Program-made: the position numbers and the translations under genes
From: Marivita sp.
Lineage (GTDB): Bacteria > Pseudomonadota > Alphaproteobacteria > Rhodobacterales > Rhodobacteraceae
Assembly (NCBI RefSeq): GCF_020055635.1
Contig: NZ_JAIPUT010000013.1
Span: 1-64,000 of the forward strand
Direction of reading: 5' to 3'
DNA: 64,000 bases
Notes under the pieces: generated by a model
The model's input: only the letters and a program-made list of their open reading frames with translations
Told to the model about the DNA's origin: nothing
The model's database searches: none
Shown: positions 51,936-61,977 of the stretch, in pieces
Numbering within the stretch: position 1 is the stretch's first letter
Layout of the letters: every line of letters starts with the position of its first letter

Positions 51936-53360
51936 TCAGCCCGCCGCCGAGCCGCCCACGGTCAGGCCGCCGATCATCACCGTCGGCTGGCCCACGCCCA
52001 CCGGCACCCATTGGCCGGCCTTGCCGCAATTGCCCATGCCCGGATCGAGCGCCATGTCATTGCCAAGCGCGCGAATCTGCTGAAGCGCGGTGGCGCCATC
52101 GCCGATCAGCGTGGCGCCCTTGACCGGCGCGCCGACCTTGCCGTTCTTCACGCGGTAGGCCTCGGTGCAGGAAAAGACGAACTTGCCGTTGGTGATATCC
52201 ACCTGCCCGCCGCCAAAGCCCACCGCGTAGATCCCGTCATGAAGATCGGCGAGGATGTCGGCGGGGTCGGCATCGCCGCCCAGCATGTAGGTATTGGTCA
52301 TGCGCGGCATGGGTGCATGGGCATAGCTTTCGCGTCGCCCGTTGCCGGTGGGTTCGACCCCCATCAGGCGGGCGTTCTGGCGATCCTGCATGAAGCCCAC
52401 CAGAATGCCATCCTCGATCAGGGTGTTGCGGGCGCTGGGCGTGCCCTCGTCATCGACGGTGATCGAGCCGCGCCGGTCGGGAATCGTGCCATCGTCCAGC
52501 ACCGTGACGCCGGGCGCGGCGATGCGCTGGCCCATCAGCCCGGCAAAGGCGGAGCTGCCCTTGCGGTTGAAATCCCCCTCAAGCCCGTGGCCGATGGCCT
52601 CGTGCAGCAGGATGCCGGGCCAGCCGGGGCCAAGCACCACGTCCATCACCCCCGCCGGGGCGGGTTCGGCGCGCAGGTTCACCAGCGCGATGCGCAGCGC
52701 CTCATGGGTCTTGGCCTGCCAGTCGGCGGGGTCGATCAGCCCGTCAAGGCCGACCCGCCCGCCGCCACCCGCTGTGCCGGATTCGCGCAGCCCGTCCTGT
52801 TCGACGATGACCGAGACATTGACCCGCACCATCGGGCGGGAATCGGTGACTTCGCTGCCATCGGCGCGCAGGATCACCACCTCCTGATGCGAGGCCGCCA
52901 GCGAGGCCGTCACCTGCACCACACGCGCATCGAGGCCACGCGCGAAGGCGTCGATCTCGCGCAGGGTCTCGAGCTTGACAGGGAAATCCGCGCCCGCGAT
53001 CGGGTCGGCATCAGTGTAAAGATGGCGATTGGTGCGCGCCGGTGGCGGCGCCATGGTGCCGCCACCATCGCCCACGGCAAGGCGCGCGGTTTCGACCGCG
53101 CGGGCCAGCGCGGGTTCTGAAATATCCGAGGAATGTGCATAGCCCGCCACCTCGCCGCGCACCGCGCGCAGCCCGAAACCCTGCCCGGCGTCAAAGGATG
53201 CGGTTCTGACGCGCCCGTCATCGAAGACCAGCGATTCCGACTGGCGACGCTCCAGAAACAGTTCGCCATCATCGGCGCCGGCGGTCGCTTCGCGCAGCCG
53301 CGAAAGGGCGGCGTCGCGGTCGAGCATCGTCTCGAAGGGGCGAAAGGCGGCGTCAGTCAT
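51936..53360 (-). CDS. tldD: metalloprotease TldD
   Basis: GWPGILLHEAIGHGLEGDFNRKGSSAFAG (HExxxH); EAYRVKNGKVGAPVKGATLIGDG. Confidence 0.95.
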   Translation of the reverse strand: MTDAAFRPFETMLDRDAALSRLREATAGADDGELFLERRQSESLVFDDGRVRTASFDAGQGFGLRAVRGEVAGYAHSSDISEPALARAVETARLAVGDGGGTMAPPPARTNRHLYTDADPIAGADFPVKLETLREIDAFARGLDARVVQVTASLAASHQEVVILRADGSEVTDSRPMVRVNVSVIVEQDGLRESGTAGGGGRVGLDGLIDPADWQAKTHEALRIALVNLRAEPAPAGVMDVVLGPGWPGILLHEAIGHGLEGDFNRKGSSAFAGLMGQRIAAPGVTVLDDGTIPDRRGSITVDDEGTPSARNTLIEDGILVGFMQDRQNARLMGVEPTGNGRRESYAHAPMPRMTNTYMLGGDADPADILADLHDGIYAVGFGGGQVDITNGKFVFSCTEAYRVKNGKVGAPVKGATLIGDGATALQQIRALGNDMALDPGMGNCGKAGQWVPVGVGQPTVMIGGLTVGGSAAG

Positions 53361-53395
53361 GGGTTGTCTTCCTTGATAGGGTGCGACATTGGAAT

Positions 53396-53409
53396 TTGAT
53401 CTAAATCAA
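53396..53409. promoter_or_regulatory. FNR/FnrL box
   Basis: TTGATCTAAATCAA, exact TTGAT-N4-ATCAA. Confidence 0.8.
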
Positions 53410-53555
53410 AAAAAGCGTCCGTTTGCCGCAACGGTCTTTCTTGTCTGCCGTGTCAGAATATGGTTTCTAGCGTCGGTGAAACAACGGGATTCCGCGTTTA
53501 CCGGATCCGATGCTGCAAAATACAATACGACCGCTTCAACCGAGCAAGGTGCAAA

Positions 53556-54398
53556 ATGCGACGATTCCTTAGCCTATTGGCCGCGATGGCCGCCGTTTCC
53601 TTCAATCCCGCGCATGCGCAGGATGGTCTTGAAATCATCGGCGCGCCCAAGGATGGCGGCATGGGCTTTCAGCCCGCCGCGACCGAACTGGCCCGCGACC
53701 TGCAGTGGCTGGACGGGATGATTCTGGTAATCATCACCGCGATCACCATTTTCGTCTGTGTGCTGCTCGCCATCGTGATCGTGCGCTACAATCGCCGCCG
53801 GAACCCGAATTCGGCCAGCTTTACCCACAATTCGCCGCTCGAGATCGCCTGGACGGTGGTGCCGATCGTGATCCTGGTCTTTATCGGCGCGTTCTCGCTG
53901 CCGGTGCTGTTCAAGCAGCAGGAAATTCCCGAGGCCGACATCAACATCAAGGTGACAGGCTACCAGTGGTACTGGGGCTATGAATACACCGATCACGATT
54001 TCGCCTTCGACAGCTTCATGCTGGCGCGCGACGAGCTTGAGGAATACGGCTACAGTCAGGATGAATACCTGCTGGCGACCAATACCGCCGTCGTGGTGCC
54101 GGTGAACAAGACCGTCGTCATGCAGGTGACCGGCGCCGACGTGATCCACAGCTGGACGATCCCCGCTTTCGGCGTCAAGCAGGACGCGGTGCCGGGCCGT
54201 CTGGCGGAACTGTGGTTCAACGCCGAGAAGGAAGGCATCTATTTCGGCCAGTGCAGCGAGCTTTGCGGCAAGGACCATGCCTATATGCCGATCACCGTGA
54301 AGGTGGTGAGCCAGGAGGATTACGACCGCTGGCTGGACGGGGCGATCAACGAATATGCCGGCACGCCGCGCGCGGTGCAGGTGGCTTCGGCCGACTGA
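53556..54398 (+). CDS. ctaC: cytochrome c oxidase subunit II
   Basis: [18 protein letters not shown]; CuA motif [12 protein letters not shown]. Confidence 0.96.
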   Translation: MRRFLSLLAAMAAVSFNPAHAQDGLEIIGAPKDGGMGFQPAATELARDLQWLDGMILVIITAITIFVCVLLAIVIVRYNRRRNPNSASFTHNSPLEIAWTVVPIVILVFIGAFSLPVLFKQQEIPEADINIKVTGYQWYWGYEYTDHDFAFDSFMLARDELEEYGYSQDEYLLATNTAVVVPVNKTVVMQVTGADVIHSWTIPAFGVKQDAVPGRLAELWFNAEKEGIYFGQCSELCGKDHAYMPITVKVVSQEDYDRWLDGAINEYAGTPRAVQVASAD

Positions 54399-54478
54399 CA
54401 TGACAGCCAGGGGCGCGGTGATGCGCGCCCCGCAGCATCCGCAGCGATGCCTGACACGATCCGAACCCGGAGACCAGG

Positions 54479-55420
54479 ATGAGCGACGCAAGTCTCAACA
54501 CAGTGACCAGCCAGACCGGCGAGGCGGACTTCGGCGATTATTTCGCGCTGCTCAAGCCGCGGGTGATGACGCTGGTGGTGTTTACCGCGCTGGTCGGCCT
54601 TCTGGCCGCGCCGGTTGGTGTGCATCCGGTGGTCGGCTTTGCCGCGATCCTGTTCATCGCCGTGGGCGGGGGCGCGTCGGGCGCACTTAACATGTGGTGG
54701 GATGCCGATATCGACCGTGTGATGAAGCGCACGCGGTCCCGGCCGATCCCGGCGGGCAGGATTTCGGCTGACGAGGCGTTTGCCTTCGGTATCGCGCTGG
54801 CGGGGTTCGCGGTGGTGATGCTGGCGCTGGCGACCAATCTTGTCGCGGCGGCGCTGTTGGCCTTCACCATCTTCTTCTATGTCGTCATCTATTCCATGTG
54901 GCTCAAGCGCTGGACGCCGCAGAACATCGTTATCGGCGGCGCCGCAGGGGCGTTTCCGCCGATGATCGGCTGGGCCGCCGCGACCGGCTCTGTCAGCGTG
55001 GAATCGGTGCTGATGTTCGCGCTGATCTTCATGTGGACGCCGCCGCATTTCTGGGCGCTGGCGCTGTTCATGCGCTCGGATTACGAAAATGCGGGTGTGC
55101 CGATGCTGACGGTCACCCATGGCCGCCGCGTCACCCGCGTGCATATCCTGGTCTACACGATCCTGCTGGCCGCACTGGCGGTGGGCACGGGCTTTACCGC
55201 CGTGGGCGGGCCGCTTTACCTGGCGGTGGCTCTGGTGTTGAACGCCCTGTTCCTGATTGGTGCGCTGCGCATCTGGCGGCGTGACGAGGACGCGGCCGAG
55301 GCTGATGGCTATGCTGTCGAAAAGCGGTTTTTCCGCCTGTCGCTTTACTATCTGTTCCTGCATTTCGGGGCGATCGCGCTGGAAGCGGCGCTGGTGCCCT
55401 ATGGGCTGGGGGGCTGGTAA
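54479..55420 (+). CDS. ctaB: protoheme IX farnesyltransferase
   Basis: NMWWDADIDRVMKRTRSRPIPAG; IFMWTPPHFWALALFMRSDYENAGVPMLTV. Confidence 0.96.
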   Translation: MSDASLNTVTSQTGEADFGDYFALLKPRVMTLVVFTALVGLLAAPVGVHPVVGFAAILFIAVGGGASGALNMWWDADIDRVMKRTRSRPIPAGRISADEAFAFGIALAGFAVVMLALATNLVAAALLAFTIFFYVVIYSMWLKRWTPQNIVIGGAAGAFPPMIGWAAATGSVSVESVLMFALIFMWTPPHFWALALFMRSDYENAGVPMLTVTHGRRVTRVHILVYTILLAALAVGTGFTAVGGPLYLAVALVLNALFLIGALRIWRRDEDAAEADGYAVEKRFFRLSLYYLFLHFGAIALEAALVPYGLGGW

Positions 55421-55423
55421 GAC

Positions 55424-55588
55424 ATGAACTTTCGCGTGGAACATGACCTTCACAAGCGCCGGTTTCGCCGGAACCTTGGCCTGGGACTGGTGCTGGCGTC
55501 GTTTGTCGTGCTCCTGTTCGGTCTGACCATGGTCAAGGTCACGACCGACGATTTCACCATGCAACCCACAAGCGAGGCGCGGGACTGA
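55424..55588 (+). CDS. 54-aa single-TM protein of the cta operon (absent from ORF track)
   Basis: [57 protein letters not shown] overlaps ctaG ATG. Confidence 0.85.
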   Translation: MNFRVEHDLHKRRFRRNLGLGLVLASFVVLLFGLTMVKVTTDDFTMQPTSEARD

Positions 55589-56169
55589 TGCGGCTGAGCA
55601 GCATAAACAAGACGGTGATTTCCCTGGTCGCGGTGGTGCTGACCATGGGGGCGCTGGGCTGGGCGGCGGTGCCGCTTTATGACTGGTTCTGTCGCGTCAC
55701 CGGGTATGGCGGCTCGACGAACACCGCGACCTCGGGCTCGGACGAAATTCTGGATCGCACCGTGAAAGTGCGGTTCGACGCGAGCAAGGAGCGGGACTTC
55801 CCATGGGAATTCAAGCCCATGCAGCGCGAGATGGAAGTGCGCATCGGCGAGACCGGGCTGGCCTTCTACGAGGCTTACAACCCCACCGACCGCCCCATCG
55901 CCGGGCAGTCGAGCTATAACGTGACGCCCTTCGAGGCGGGTCTCTTCTTTACCAAGATCGACTGTTTCTGCTTTCAGGAACAGGTGTTGCAGCCCGGCGA
56001 GCGCGTCGAGATGCCGGTGACTTTCTATGTCGATCCCGAAATGGTCGATGACCGGGACGCGAAGCTCGTTCATACGATCACGCTGTCCTATACTTTTTAC
56101 GAGATCGACATGCCCCAAGACCACGCCGCCCTTGATCAGGCCGGCGAAACCGATACAAAACAGAACTGA
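55588..56169 (+). CDS. ctaG: cytochrome c oxidase assembly protein CtaG/Cox11
   Basis: [44 protein letters not shown]. Confidence 0.96.
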   Translation: MRLSSINKTVISLVAVVLTMGALGWAAVPLYDWFCRVTGYGGSTNTATSGSDEILDRTVKVRFDASKERDFPWEFKPMQREMEVRIGETGLAFYEAYNPTDRPIAGQSSYNVTPFEAGLFFTKIDCFCFQEQVLQPGERVEMPVTFYVDPEMVDDRDAKLVHTITLSYTFYEIDMPQDHAALDQAGETDTKQN

Positions 56170-56195
56170 GCCTTCCACGAGGGATAAAGACCAAG

Positions 56196-57008
56196 ATGGC
56201 ACATGAAAAAAACCACGATTACCACATCCTGAACCCCTCGATCTGGCCGTTCCTGGGCTCCTTGTCGGGATTTGTCATGCTGTTCGGCGCGGTCCTCTGG
56301 ATGTCGCCGCAAGTGGCGAACAACCAGCCATGGGTGTTCCTGATCGGATTTGTCGGCGTGCTTTACGTCATGTTCGGCTGGTGGTCGGACACAGTGGCCG
56401 AGAACCAGGCCGGCGATCACACCCCGGTCGTGCGCATCGGCCTGCGCTATGGCTTCATCATGTTCATCATGTCCGAGGTCATGTTCTTCGCGGCATGGTT
56501 CTGGAGCTTCTTCAAGCACGCCATGTACCCGATGGGCCCCGAAAGCCCTGCGGTGGACGGCCAATGGCCCCCGGCGGGGATCGAGACCTTCGACCCCTGG
56601 CACCTGCCGTTGATCAACACGCTGATCCTGTTGTGTTCGGGTGCGGCGGCGACATGGGCGCACCATGCGCTGGTGCATGAGAACAACCGCAAGGACATCA
56701 AGTCCGGGCTTGCCATAGCGATTGGGCTGGGTGCGCTGTTCACGGCCTTCCAGATCTATGAATACACCCATGCCGGTTTCGGCTTCTCGGGCAATATCTA
56801 TGGCGCCAACTTCTTCATGGCGACGGGCTTTCACGGCGCGCATGTGGTGATCGGCACGATCTTCCTGTTCGTCTGCCTGATGCGGGTGCTGCGCGGCCAT
56901 TTCACGCCGGAGAACCATGTCGGCTTCGAGGCCGCGGCATGGTACTGGCACTTCGTCGATGTGGTCTGGCTGTTCCTCTTCGCCTCGATCTATATCTGGG
57001 GCGCCTGA
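56196..57008 (+). CDS. ctaE: cytochrome c oxidase subunit III
   Basis: [52 protein letters not shown]. Confidence 0.97.
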   Translation: MAHEKNHDYHILNPSIWPFLGSLSGFVMLFGAVLWMSPQVANNQPWVFLIGFVGVLYVMFGWWSDTVAENQAGDHTPVVRIGLRYGFIMFIMSEVMFFAAWFWSFFKHAMYPMGPESPAVDGQWPPAGIETFDPWHLPLINTLILLCSGAAATWAHHALVHENNRKDIKSGLAIAIGLGALFTAFQIYEYTHAGFGFSGNIYGANFFMATGFHGAHVVIGTIFLFVCLMRVLRGHFTPENHVGFEAAAWYWHFVDVVWLFLFASIYIWGA

Positions 57009-57061
57009 GCCCGACAGGCCACGGGGGCGGTTGCATTTCCGCCCCCAAGACGCAAGAACAC

Positions 57062-57089
57062 AAAGCGCGCGGGTCTCGCGCGCTTTTCC
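57062..57089 (+). terminator. intrinsic terminator/attenuator between ctaE and surf1
   Basis: AAAGCGCGC (57062-57070) / GCGCGCTTT (57078-57086) followed by TCC. Confidence 0.65.
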
Positions 57090-57111
57090 TATTCCAACGG
57101 AGCGCCCCGGA

Positions 57112-57795
57112 TTGGCACGTTACCTCGTTCCCCTGATCTTCGGTCTGGTCGGTGTGGCCATCCTGATCGGCCTTGGCACCTGGCAGATGCAGCGCCTCGC
57201 CTGGAAAGAGGGCGTTCTGGCCGATATCGAGGCCCGCATCGGCGCCGATCCCGTCGCCCTGCCGCAAACGCCCGACCCCGAAAACGACCGCTACCTGCCG
57301 GTGCAGATTACCGGGCAGATGGGGGCACAGGCGCTGCGCGTCCTGGTCAGCCAGAAACAGGTGGGCGCGGGCTACCGCGTGATTTCGCCGCTCGACATGG
57401 GCGGGCGGCGTATCCTTGTGGATCGGGGCTTCGTCAAGACCGGCGAGGATATTCCCGCGCCACCCGAGGGCGAGGTGACGATCACCGGCAACCTGCACTG
57501 GCCGGATGACCGCAACAGCGCGACACCCGTCAATGACGTGGCGCAAAACATGTGGTTCGCCCGCGATCTTGACCAGATGGCCAGCGCGCTCGCGACCGAT
57601 CCGGTTCTGGTCGTGGCGCGCGAGACGTCGTTTTCCGGCGCCCCGGTGACGCCCTTGCCGGTGGACACGCGCGGCATCCCGAACGATCACCTGGAATACG
57701 CGATCACCTGGTTTTCGCTGGCGGCGATCTGGGCCGCTATGACCGGCTATTTCCTTTGGCGCACGCGCAAGACAGCGAAAGGCGACACCGCATGA
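57112..57795 (+). CDS. SURF1 family cytochrome oxidase biogenesis protein
   Basis: LGTWQMQRLAWKEGVLADIE; HLEYAITWFSLAAIWAAM; probable TTG start. Confidence 0.9.
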   Translation: MARYLVPLIFGLVGVAILIGLGTWQMQRLAWKEGVLADIEARIGADPVALPQTPDPENDRYLPVQITGQMGAQALRVLVSQKQVGAGYRVISPLDMGGRRILVDRGFVKTGEDIPAPPEGEVTITGNLHWPDDRNSATPVNDVAQNMWFARDLDQMASALATDPVLVVARETSFSGAPVTPLPVDTRGIPNDHLEYAITWFSLAAIWAAMTGYFLWRTRKTAKGDTA

Positions 57796-59180
57796 GATAT
57801 ATCTCGACCCGTGGGCAAGCGCCCGTTCTGAACTTTGAAGAGGCGATGCTGACCGGGCTGGCGCGCGATGGCGGGCTTTACCTGCCCGAAACCATCCCGC
57901 AGATGAGCACCGCCGATATCGCAGCACTTGAGGGCGTGAGCTACGAAGAGGCGGCGTTCCGGGTGATGCGTCCCTTTATCGGCGATACGTTCACCGACGC
58001 GGAATTCCACGGCATCATCGCGCGCGCCTATGCGGGCTTTGGCCATCTGGCGCGCGCGCCGCTCAAGGAACTGGACAGCGGGCATTTCCTGCTCGAGCTG
58101 TTTCACGGCCCGACGCTGGCGTTCAAGGATTTCGCCATGCAGCTCATTGGCCAGCTGTTCGAGGCCGCGCTCAAGCGAAACGGCCAGCGGGTCTGTATCG
58201 TGGGCGCCACCAGCGGCGACACCGGCAGCGCCGCGATCGAGGCGTTTCGCGGGCTGGATGCGGTGGATGTGTTCATCCTGTTCCCGCAAGGCCGGGTCAG
58301 CGAGGTGCAGCGCCGCCAGATGACCACGCCCAGCGAATCCAATGTTCACGCGCTTGCCATCGACGGGCATTTCGATGATGCCCAGGCCCGCGTGAAGGAC
58401 ATGTTCAACGATTTTCAGTTTCGCGACGCGGTCGGGCTGGCGGGGGTCAACTCGATCAACTGGGCGCGGGTGCTGGCGCAGGTGGTCTATTACTTCACCT
58501 CCGCAGTCAGCCTTGGCGCGCCCCATCGCAAGGTCAGCTTTACCGTGCCGACCGGCAATTTCGGCGACATCTTCGCCGGTTACATCGCGCGGCGCATGGG
58601 GCTGCCGATTGACCGGCTGGTGGTGGCCACCAACCAGAACGACATCCTGCACCGCTGCCTGAGCGCGGGCGAATACCACCCCGACGGGGTGATCCCCTCG
58701 ATCAGCCCGTCCATGGATATTCAGGTCAGCTCGAATTTCGAGCGCGCATTGTTTTATGCCTATGATCAGGATGGCGCGGCCGTCGCGCAATTGATGGACG
58801 AGCTTCAGGCTGGCGGCTTCACGGTCAGCCAGGGCGCGCTTGAGGCGCTGCGCGAGGCGTTCGATTCGGGGCGCTGCGACGAGGACGAGACAAGCGCCAC
58901 GATCCGCCGCGTCCATGCCGGCAGTGGCGAGCTTTTGTGCCCGCACAGCGCCGTCGGCGTGAAGGTCGCCGACGAGAAGCGCGTCGAAGGGACGCCCATG
59001 ATTACGCTGGCCACCGCGCACCCGGCCAAGTTTCCGGCTGCTGTCGAAGAGGCCAGCGGCGTTCATCCCCCCTTGCCCGAGCGCATGTCGGACCTGTATG
59101 AGCGGTCCGAACGCGTGACCGGGGTCGCCAACGATCTTGGCGCGATTGAAACACTGATCAAGGAACGGACCGGGCATTGA
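57792..59180 (+). CDS. thrC: threonine synthase
   Basis: MRYISTRGQAPVLNFEEAMLTGLARDGGLYLP; PTLAFKDFAMQ PLP site. Confidence 0.96.
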   Translation: MRYISTRGQAPVLNFEEAMLTGLARDGGLYLPETIPQMSTADIAALEGVSYEEAAFRVMRPFIGDTFTDAEFHGIIARAYAGFGHLARAPLKELDSGHFLLELFHGPTLAFKDFAMQLIGQLFEAALKRNGQRVCIVGATSGDTGSAAIEAFRGLDAVDVFILFPQGRVSEVQRRQMTTPSESNVHALAIDGHFDDAQARVKDMFNDFQFRDAVGLAGVNSINWARVLAQVVYYFTSAVSLGAPHRKVSFTVPTGNFGDIFAGYIARRMGLPIDRLVVATNQNDILHRCLSAGEYHPDGVIPSISPSMDIQVSSNFERALFYAYDQDGAAVAQLMDELQAGGFTVSQGALEALREAFDSGRCDEDETSATIRRVHAGSGELLCPHSAVGVKVADEKRVEGTPMITLATAHPAKFPAAVEEASGVHPPLPERMSDLYERSERVTGVANDLGAIETLIKERTGH

Positions 59181-60439
59181 CCGTCAATCTGACCACGCTC
59201 GATAACGGGTTTCGCATCGTCACCGAACATATGCCGAGCCTGGAATCCGCCGCCATCGGCATCTGGGTGAATGCCGGGGCGCGCCACGAACGCGCCGAAC
59301 AGAATGGCATCGCGCATTTCCTGGAACACATGGCCTTCAAGGGCACCAAGACGCGCAGCGCGCTGGCCATTGCCGAGGCGATCGAGGATGTGGGCGGCTA
59401 TATCAACGCCTATACCAGCCGCGAAGTCACCGCCTATTACGCGCGGGTTCTCAAGGACGACGTGCCGCTGGCGCTGGATGTTGTGGCCGATATCCTGCGC
59501 AACCCGGTCTTCGAGGGTCGCGAGATCGAGGTCGAGCGCGGCGTGATCCTGCAGGAGATCGGCCAGGCGCTGGATACGCCTGACGATATCATCTTCGACT
59601 GGCTTCAGGAAAAGGCCTATCCCGATCATCCGCTCGGGCGCACGATCCTTGGCCCCGAGGAGCGCGTCGGCGCCTTCTCGCGCGATGATCTGGAAGGGTT
59701 CGTCAAGGAACATTACGGCCCCGGCCAGATGGTGCTGGCCGCTGCCGGCGCTGTGGATCACGATGCGCTGGTGCGCGCCGCCGAGCGGCTTTTCGGCGAC
59801 ATGACGCCCAAGGCGCCCTATGTGCCCGATACCGCGCGCTTCGCCGGGGGCGAAAGCCGCCGGGTCAAGGAGCTGGAGCAGGCGCATTTCGCGCTGGCCT
59901 TCGAGGGGCCGGATTACGCGCATCCAGATATCTATGCCGCGCAGATCTATGCTTCGGCGCTGGGCGGGTCGATGTCCTCGCGGCTGTTTCAGGAAATCCG
60001 CGAAAGGCGCGGGCTTTGCTATACGATCTTCGCGCAGGCCGGGGCCTATGCCGATACCGGCATGATGACGATCTATGCGGGCACGTCGCGCGACGAGATG
60101 GCCAATCTGGCGCAGATCACCATCGACGAGATGAAACGCGCCGCCGGGGATTTCAGGCCCGACGAGATCGAACGCGCCCGCGCGCAGATGAAGGCGGGGC
60201 TGCTGATGGGGCTTGAAAGCCCCTCGAACCGGGCCGAACGGCTGGCGCGGATGCTCCAGATCTGGGGCCGGATTCCGCCGCTCGACGAGGTGATCGGGCG
60301 CATCGACGCCGTGACCTTGTCGGATGTGCGCGCGCTCGCCGAGCGCACCATCAGCACCGCCCCCGTCGCGATGGCGCTTTACGGTCCGGTCGAAGCCGCG
60401 CCCAGCCTGGAGGCGCTACAGGACAGGCGCGCCGCGTGA
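59177..60439 (+). CDS. M16 family zinc peptidase
   Basis: GIAHFLEHMAFKGT (HxxEH). Confidence 0.93.
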   Translation: MTVNLTTLDNGFRIVTEHMPSLESAAIGIWVNAGARHERAEQNGIAHFLEHMAFKGTKTRSALAIAEAIEDVGGYINAYTSREVTAYYARVLKDDVPLALDVVADILRNPVFEGREIEVERGVILQEIGQALDTPDDIIFDWLQEKAYPDHPLGRTILGPEERVGAFSRDDLEGFVKEHYGPGQMVLAAAGAVDHDALVRAAERLFGDMTPKAPYVPDTARFAGGESRRVKELEQAHFALAFEGPDYAHPDIYAAQIYASALGGSMSSRLFQEIRERRGLCYTIFAQAGAYADTGMMTIYAGTSRDEMANLAQITIDEMKRAAGDFRPDEIERARAQMKAGLLMGLESPSNRAERLARMLQIWGRIPPLDEVIGRIDAVTLSDVRALAERTISTAPVAMALYGPVEAAPSLEALQDRRAA

Positions 60440-61023
60440 TGTTCATCCCGCGCCGGAAAGTCAGGATCGAGACCGAGCGTCTTACCCTGCGCCAGCCGGT
60501 GCTGACCGATTACCGCGAATGGTCCGCCCTGCGCGAGGAAAGCGCCGCTTTCCTGATCCCGTGGGAGCCCACCTGGGCCGAGGATCACCTGGCGCGCAAG
60601 GCGTTTTCCAACCGTGTCTACTGGGCGCAGCGTTCGATCACGCAATGCACCGCGCTGCCGCTGTTCCTGATCCGGCGCGACGATAACATGCTGGTCGGGG
60701 CGATCACGCTCGACAATATCCGCCGCGGCCCCGCGCAGGCCGGGACGCTGGGCTATTGGACGGGTGCGGCCTTTGCGCGTCAGGGCTATATGCGCGAGGC
60801 GATCCTCGCCGTGGTGCACCACGCCTTCGAACGGCTCGACCTCAGCCGGATCGAAGCCGCCTGCCTGCCCGAGAATCAGGCGTCACGCGGGCTGCTGGAA
60901 AAATGCGGCTTCAAATACGAAGGCGTCGCGCAAAGCTATCTTCAGATCAACGGACGCTGGCGAACGCATGTTCTTTATGCATCCCTGAGGCGGGACCGGC
61001 GCGGGCGTACGGCAACGGGCTGA
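60436..61023 (+). CDS. GNAT family N-acetyltransferase (RimJ/RimL-like)
   Basis: IETERLTLRQP; LGYWTGAAFARQGYMREAILAVVHHAFERLDLSRIEA. Confidence 0.9.
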   Translation: MMFIPRRKVRIETERLTLRQPVLTDYREWSALREESAAFLIPWEPTWAEDHLARKAFSNRVYWAQRSITQCTALPLFLIRRDDNMLVGAITLDNIRRGPAQAGTLGYWTGAAFARQGYMREAILAVVHHAFERLDLSRIEAACLPENQASRGLLEKCGFKYEGVAQSYLQINGRWRTHVLYASLRRDRRGRTATG

Positions 61024-61075
61024 CGAAACGCCAATCCGTGCTATCTTCCTTGCAGGCTCAGGGGAGGTTGCAATC

Positions 61076-61909
61076 ATGATCCGTTTCGTCTTCGCTCTTG
61101 TCTTCGCGCAGATCTGTCTCGGCGCGCCCGTCCTCGCGCAGCAGGATCGCCGCCCGAGCCATTGCATTGCCATTGCACAGACCACGCCGGGGATGGCCTA
61201 TCTCCAAAAGGCCAGCTTTCGTGACCCGGTGCCGGATCATTCGGTGCGCCTGCGCTATATCGCGCATGCCTCCTTTCTGATCCAGACCGAGGACGGGCTG
61301 TCGGCGGTCACCGATTTCACCGGCTTTGTCGGCAATGTCGATTTCATCCCCGATGTCGTGACCATGAACCATGCCCATTCGACCCATTGGACCGCCAATC
61401 CGGACCCGTTGATCCCCAATGTCCTGCCCGGTTGGGGCGAATTCGGCGAGGGGGTGGACCATCACGTCGATCTCGGGTCCATGCTGGTGCGCAATGTGCC
61501 CACCGATATCCGAAGCTGGGGAGGCACGGTGGAAACCAACGGCAACTCGATCTTCGTCTTCGAGGCGGCGGGCCTGTGCATCGCCCATCTGGGCCATCTC
61601 CATCACGAGCCGAGCGATGAGCAATATGCCGCGCTGGGACGGATGGATGTGGTGATGGCGCCGGTCGATGGCGGGCTGACGCTGCCGCTCGAGAACATGA
61701 TGAACGTGCTGCGCCGCACCAAGGCGCGGATCGTGATTCCGATGCACTGGTTCGCCGATGGCTCGCTGGGGCGCTTTCTTGCGGGGATGGAGGATGCGTT
61801 CGACGTCGTTGACACCGGCGCGCATGAAATCACCGTCTCGCTGCGCAGCCTGCCTGACCGGCCTACGATCATGGTGCTCCGCCCGGCCTATCTGCGCGAG
61901 GACGAATAG
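61076..61909 (+). CDS. secreted metallo-beta-lactamase-fold (UlaG-like) protein
   Basis: Signal peptide; MNHAHSTHWTANPDP; IAHLGHLHHEPS; IPMHWFADGS. Confidence 0.8.
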   Translation: MIRFVFALVFAQICLGAPVLAQQDRRPSHCIAIAQTTPGMAYLQKASFRDPVPDHSVRLRYIAHASFLIQTEDGLSAVTDFTGFVGNVDFIPDVVTMNHAHSTHWTANPDPLIPNVLPGWGEFGEGVDHHVDLGSMLVRNVPTDIRSWGGTVETNGNSIFVFEAAGLCIAHLGHLHHEPSDEQYAALGRMDVVMAPVDGGLTLPLENMMNVLRRTKARIVIPMHWFADGSLGRFLAGMEDAFDVVDTGAHEITVSLRSLPDRPTIMVLRPAYLREDE

Positions 61910-61977
61910 CGCGGCGTGCAGCGCTTTGTTCGGCAGGAAGAACTGGACTGCGCCGCGCCACATGGTAGCAAAGCCCC

